From positions 1 to 7,749 of the forward strand of contig DGJT01000009.1 in the NCBI GenBank assembly GCA_002387565.1: a stretch of 7,749 bases of DNA, in the 5' to 3' direction. Within the stretch, counting starts at the first letter, position 1; every line of letters begins with the position of its first letter. The translations under genes and the position numbers were made by a program. A model generated the notes under the pieces. The model worked only from the letters and a program-made list of their open reading frames with translations, made no database searches and had not been told where the DNA came from. Shown here piece by piece: positions 6,563 through 7,749 of the stretch. The DNA comes from Akkermansiaceae bacterium UBA4589. Its GTDB lineage: Bacteria; Verrucomicrobiota; Verrucomicrobiia; Verrucomicrobiales; Akkermansiaceae.

Positions 6563-7009
6563 ATGATCAATATCAAACATAGTGATGAGTTCATTGCTCA
6601 ACAGAAAAGTCGTTTATTAGACCTTCATGATGACCTTATTGAGCAAATGCATGGTGCTGCCGCAGATTCTTTAAAAGACAGCACAGGTAGTAGCGAATCA
6701 AAAGGTTCAGGCATCCATCAAGGAGACTCGGGTAGTGATGCGTGTGATCGTGAGCAGATGCTCCACCTCTTATCGCAAGAGCAAGACGCTATTTACGAAA
6801 TTGAAGATGCCTTACAGCGCATCGAGCAAGGTCTGTATGGTATCTGCGAAGCCACCCAAGAGCTGATCCCACAAAAACGCCTAGAAGTCATACCATTTGC
6901 TAGATTCACCGTGCAAGCTCAAGAAGAATTTGAGAAAAACAATGGTGGCTCAGCAGGTCGTTACAGCAAGGAAGATCCTAAGCAGGTAGGGTTCCCACAC
7001 AGACGCTAG
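6563..7009 (+). CDS. DksA/TraR-family protein with degenerate zinc finger
   Basis: Family members bind in the RNA polymerase secondary channel and, often with ppGpp, adjust transcription in starvation. This 148-residue protein has a helical N-terminus (about 7-34), a low-complexity Ser/Gly stretch (40-58), and the acidic coiled-coil tip D59-A-C-D62, comparable to DPVD in E. coli DksA. A second helix (about 63-90) precedes the finger region YGICEATQELIPQKRLEVIPFARFTVQAQ (about 92-120). Only C95 of the four zinc ligands remains; the other positions hold T98, T116 and A119. The RLE-x2-P core (106-111) is kept. By my alignment, tip to first Cys is 36 residues against 43 in E. coli, about one heptad less per helix. 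The gene lies 4 bases after the hypothetical gene and is followed by a long structured 3' region and a terminator. The fold is confident; the mode of action is uncertain. Confidence 0.88.
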   Translation: MINIKHSDEFIAQQKSRLLDLHDDLIEQMHGAAADSLKDSTGSSESKGSGIHQGDSGSDACDREQMLHLLSQEQDAIYEIEDALQRIEQGLYGICEATQELIPQKRLEVIPFARFTVQAQEEFEKNNGGSAGRYSKEDPKQVGFPHRR

Positions 7010-7028
7010 ATTTTTTGTGATGGTAAGA

Positions 7029-7128
7029 AAGAGTTGAAATAGGTTCATCTACGGCGTTATTTAAAGTTCGTAGTAGGTCTCTACAACATCACCTTAAATG
7101 CCTTGTATCTAAACCTATTTGAACTCTT
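7029..7128 (+). repeat. Long inverted repeat in the 3' region of the DksA-like gene
   Basis: Arms AAGAGTTGAAATAGGTT (7029-7045) and AACCTATTTGAACTCTT (7112-7128) are complementary at 16 of 17 positions, with a single G-G mismatch. The 66-base interior can fold further, for example CTACG (7049-7053) with CGTAG (7069-7073). It lacks a T run, so it is not itself a terminator. It may be a structured 3' UTR, a small RNA or a miniature palindromic element. Confidence 0.7.
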
Positions 7129-7150
7129 ACAAGGTAGAGTTTTAAAAAAT

Positions 7151-7183
7151 AAAGCCGGAGACATTTTTGTCTCTGGCTTTTTT
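7151..7183 (+). terminator. Intrinsic terminator of the hypothetical/DksA-like unit
   Basis: The stem AAAGCCGGAGACA (7151-7163) pairs with TGTCTCTGGCTTT (7168-7180) with one G-T wobble, and T bases run to 7183. It is 141 bases past the DksA-like stop, leaving a long 3' untranslated region. A-rich sequence on the left may also let it work in reverse. Confidence 0.88.
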
Positions 7184-7187
7184 GTAG

Positions 7188-7325
7188 TCATTTAAGTCCA
7201 CGCTTGCGCAAAAACTACACATGGGACATATTAGCAACATAAGTAATGCTAAGAGATGGGTGATGAGCAATAAAGAAGGACAAGAATTAATTAAGAAGTT
7301 ATATGAAAATTCAAATAATAAATAA
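7188..7325 (+). pseudogene. C-terminal remnant of a REP-associated (Y1-type) transposase
   Basis: An open frame of 45 codons, with no complete start context, ends at the TAA at 7323-7325. It reads STLAQKLHMGHISNISNAK and then RWVMSNKEGQELIKKLYE. The pattern L-A-x-x-L-x-M-G-x-x-S-x-x-S resembles the C-terminal helical part of REP-associated tyrosine transposases, where a (I/L)AxxLxMG segment is common; this is family knowledge recalled, not searched. The catalytic HUH and tyrosine parts are absent. The frame runs into the terminator on its left side (TAG at 7185-7187), so the gene has been truncated. A GACCCCAATTAC repeat follows 22 bases later, as expected for the flank of such an element. 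An ATG at 7221 could give a 34-residue peptide, but that is less likely. Confidence 0.5.
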
Positions 7326-7336
7326 AAGAATCAAAA

Positions 7337-7371
7337 ATCAAAGGACCGACCCCAATTACGACCCCAATTAC
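7337..7371 (-). repeat. GGGGTC motif copy 2 with a perfect 12-base tandem repeat
   Basis: GACCCCAATTAC occurs twice in tandem without mismatch (7348-7359 and 7360-7371). Read on the minus strand, 7337-7357 gives AATTGGGGTCGGTCCTTTGA plus one more base. It matches the window-end motif at 7729-7749 at 16 of 21 positions, in opposite orientation. It is probably the end of a transposase-linked element. Confidence 0.7.
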
Positions 7372-7404
7372 GAGTCCCTCCGCTGGTACCATGAAAAGTT
7401 TTTA

Positions 7405-7494
7405 GGAGAGATGGCAGAGCCTGGTTTAATGCACCGGTCTTGAAAACCGGCGTGGGGCAACTCACCGTGGGTTCGAATCCCACTCTCTCCGCCA
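7405..7494 (+). tRNA. tRNA-Ser (anticodon UGA)
   Basis: A full class II tRNA that decodes UCA (and other UCN by wobble). Acceptor GGAGAGA (7405-7411) pairs with TCTCTCC (7484-7490), with discriminator G7491 and an encoded CCA at 7492-7494. Anticodon stem CCGGT/ACCGG (7434-7438 and 7446-7450) holds the loop CTTGAAA with anticodon TGA at 7441-7443. T arm GTGGG/CCCAC (7467-7471 and 7479-7483) holds TTCGAAT. The long variable arm (about 7451-7466) and discriminator G are serine features. A terminator follows directly. Confidence 0.97.
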
Positions 7495-7498
7495 CTTT

Positions 7499-7529
7499 AA
7501 AACCTGCACCATTTGGTGCAGGTTTTTTT
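7499..7529 (+). terminator. Intrinsic terminator of tRNA-Ser
   Basis: The stem AAAACCTGCACC (7499-7510) pairs with GGTGCAGGTTTT (7515-7526) around an ATTT loop, and seven T bases run to 7529. It is 4 bases past the tRNA CCA, so the tRNA is transcribed alone. Confidence 0.93.
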
Positions 7530-7541
7530 ATGGTGGCGAAT

Positions 7542-7675
7542 CGAGTGGATTTCGACGATGAGCTTTGCTCATAATCGACTGCAGCTAAGCACGTTAGTGT
7601 TGATAAATAAAATATGGCGACAGCCATAGTCACTTGCAGAGGGTCATTGCGCAGCAATGAGCATAATCCCACTCG
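7542..7675. repeat. Cluster of short perfect hairpins inside a longer inverted repeat
   Basis: Outer arms CGAGTGGATT (7542-7551) and AATCCCACTCG (7665-7675) are complementary apart from one extra base. Inside are three perfect small hairpins: ATGAGC-TTT-GCTCAT (7558-7572), TATGGC-GACA-GCCATA (7613-7628) and TCATTGC-GCA-GCAATGA (7644-7660). No credible coding frame covers the stretch. The layout recalls REP/BIME-type palindromic repeats, which are mobilised by REP-associated transposases, but a structured RNA is not excluded. Confidence 0.6.
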
Positions 7676-7728
7676 GGCTTTACCTGACGATTGACTAGCT
7701 CAAAATAAAAATACTCAAATCACTGTTA

Positions 7729-7749
7729 AATTGGGGGCAGTTCTTTTAC
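7729..7749 (+). repeat. GGGGGCAG motif, copy 3, at the window edge
   Basis: AATTGGGGGCAGTTCTTTTA plus one more base matches the inverted copy at 7337-7357 at 16 of 21 positions. The opposite orientation of the two copies, with the tRNA and the hairpin cluster between them, would suit the two ends of an element. The window ends here, so the right side cannot be checked. Confidence 0.5.

Noticed and set aside
7348..7371. Tandem 12-base repeat as a CRISPR start
   Set aside because: There are only two direct copies with no spacer between, so it is a simple duplication.
7581..7605. Possible integron attC site around GCTAAGCACGTTAG
   Set aside because: The bases do not fit the GTTRRRY core, there are no paired R and L boxes, and no integrase or cassette genes are present.
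7331..7672. A 113-codon minus-strand open frame containing VAERVGFEPTVSCPTPVFKTG
   Set aside because: It runs antisense through tRNA-Ser. The ERVGFEPT string is the well-known false protein produced by reading across tRNA genes, and the rest covers terminators and hairpins.

Overview
The window is about 7.7 kb of AT-leaning bacterial chromosome, densely packed and mostly housekeeping. It carries eight protein genes, one tRNA gene and a roughly 740-base non-coding tail with traces of a mobile element. The most likely source is a Verrucomicrobiota bacterium, perhaps marine Opitutia. This is inferred from the style of the proteins (a cysteine-poor DksA/TraR protein, a 519-residue Pgi, a long HPF) and not from any marker gene. 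No start codon has a convincing Shine-Dalgarno sequence.

Left part (1-2624): a small exported DUF4174 protein on the minus strand is divergent from a CDP-alcohol phosphatidyltransferase of PgsA type. The latter is followed by the double-GTPase ribosome assembly factor Der. Middle (2695-5332): a lone peptide-type ABC ATPase (DppD/OppD family), without permease or binding-protein partners, lies 15 bases before glucose-6-phosphate isomerase (pgi). A hairpin terminator after pgi also serves the convergent hpf gene.

Right part (5354-7183): hpf, a long-form ribosome hibernation factor on the minus strand, is divergent from a two-gene unit. That unit is an unrecognised 162-residue protein followed after 4 bases by a DksA/TraR-like protein that has lost three of its four zinc-ligand cysteines. 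The unit has a long structured 3' region and a strong intrinsic terminator. The shared upstream region places translation shut-down (HPF) beside a putative RNA polymerase regulator (DksA-like), which suggests a growth-arrest or starvation theme.

Tail (7188-7749): what looks like the last ~40 codons of a REP-associated (Y1-type) transposase is followed by a GACCCCAATTAC tandem repeat. Then come tRNA-Ser(UGA) with its own terminator and a cluster of short perfect hairpins inside a longer inverted repeat. A ~20-base GGGG(T/G)C(A/G)G motif occurs at 6000-6018, 7337-7371 and 7729-7749. Together these suggest a decayed or non-autonomous RAYT/REP-like element around the tRNA. I found no CRISPR array, defence system, prophage or clearly new multi-gene system.
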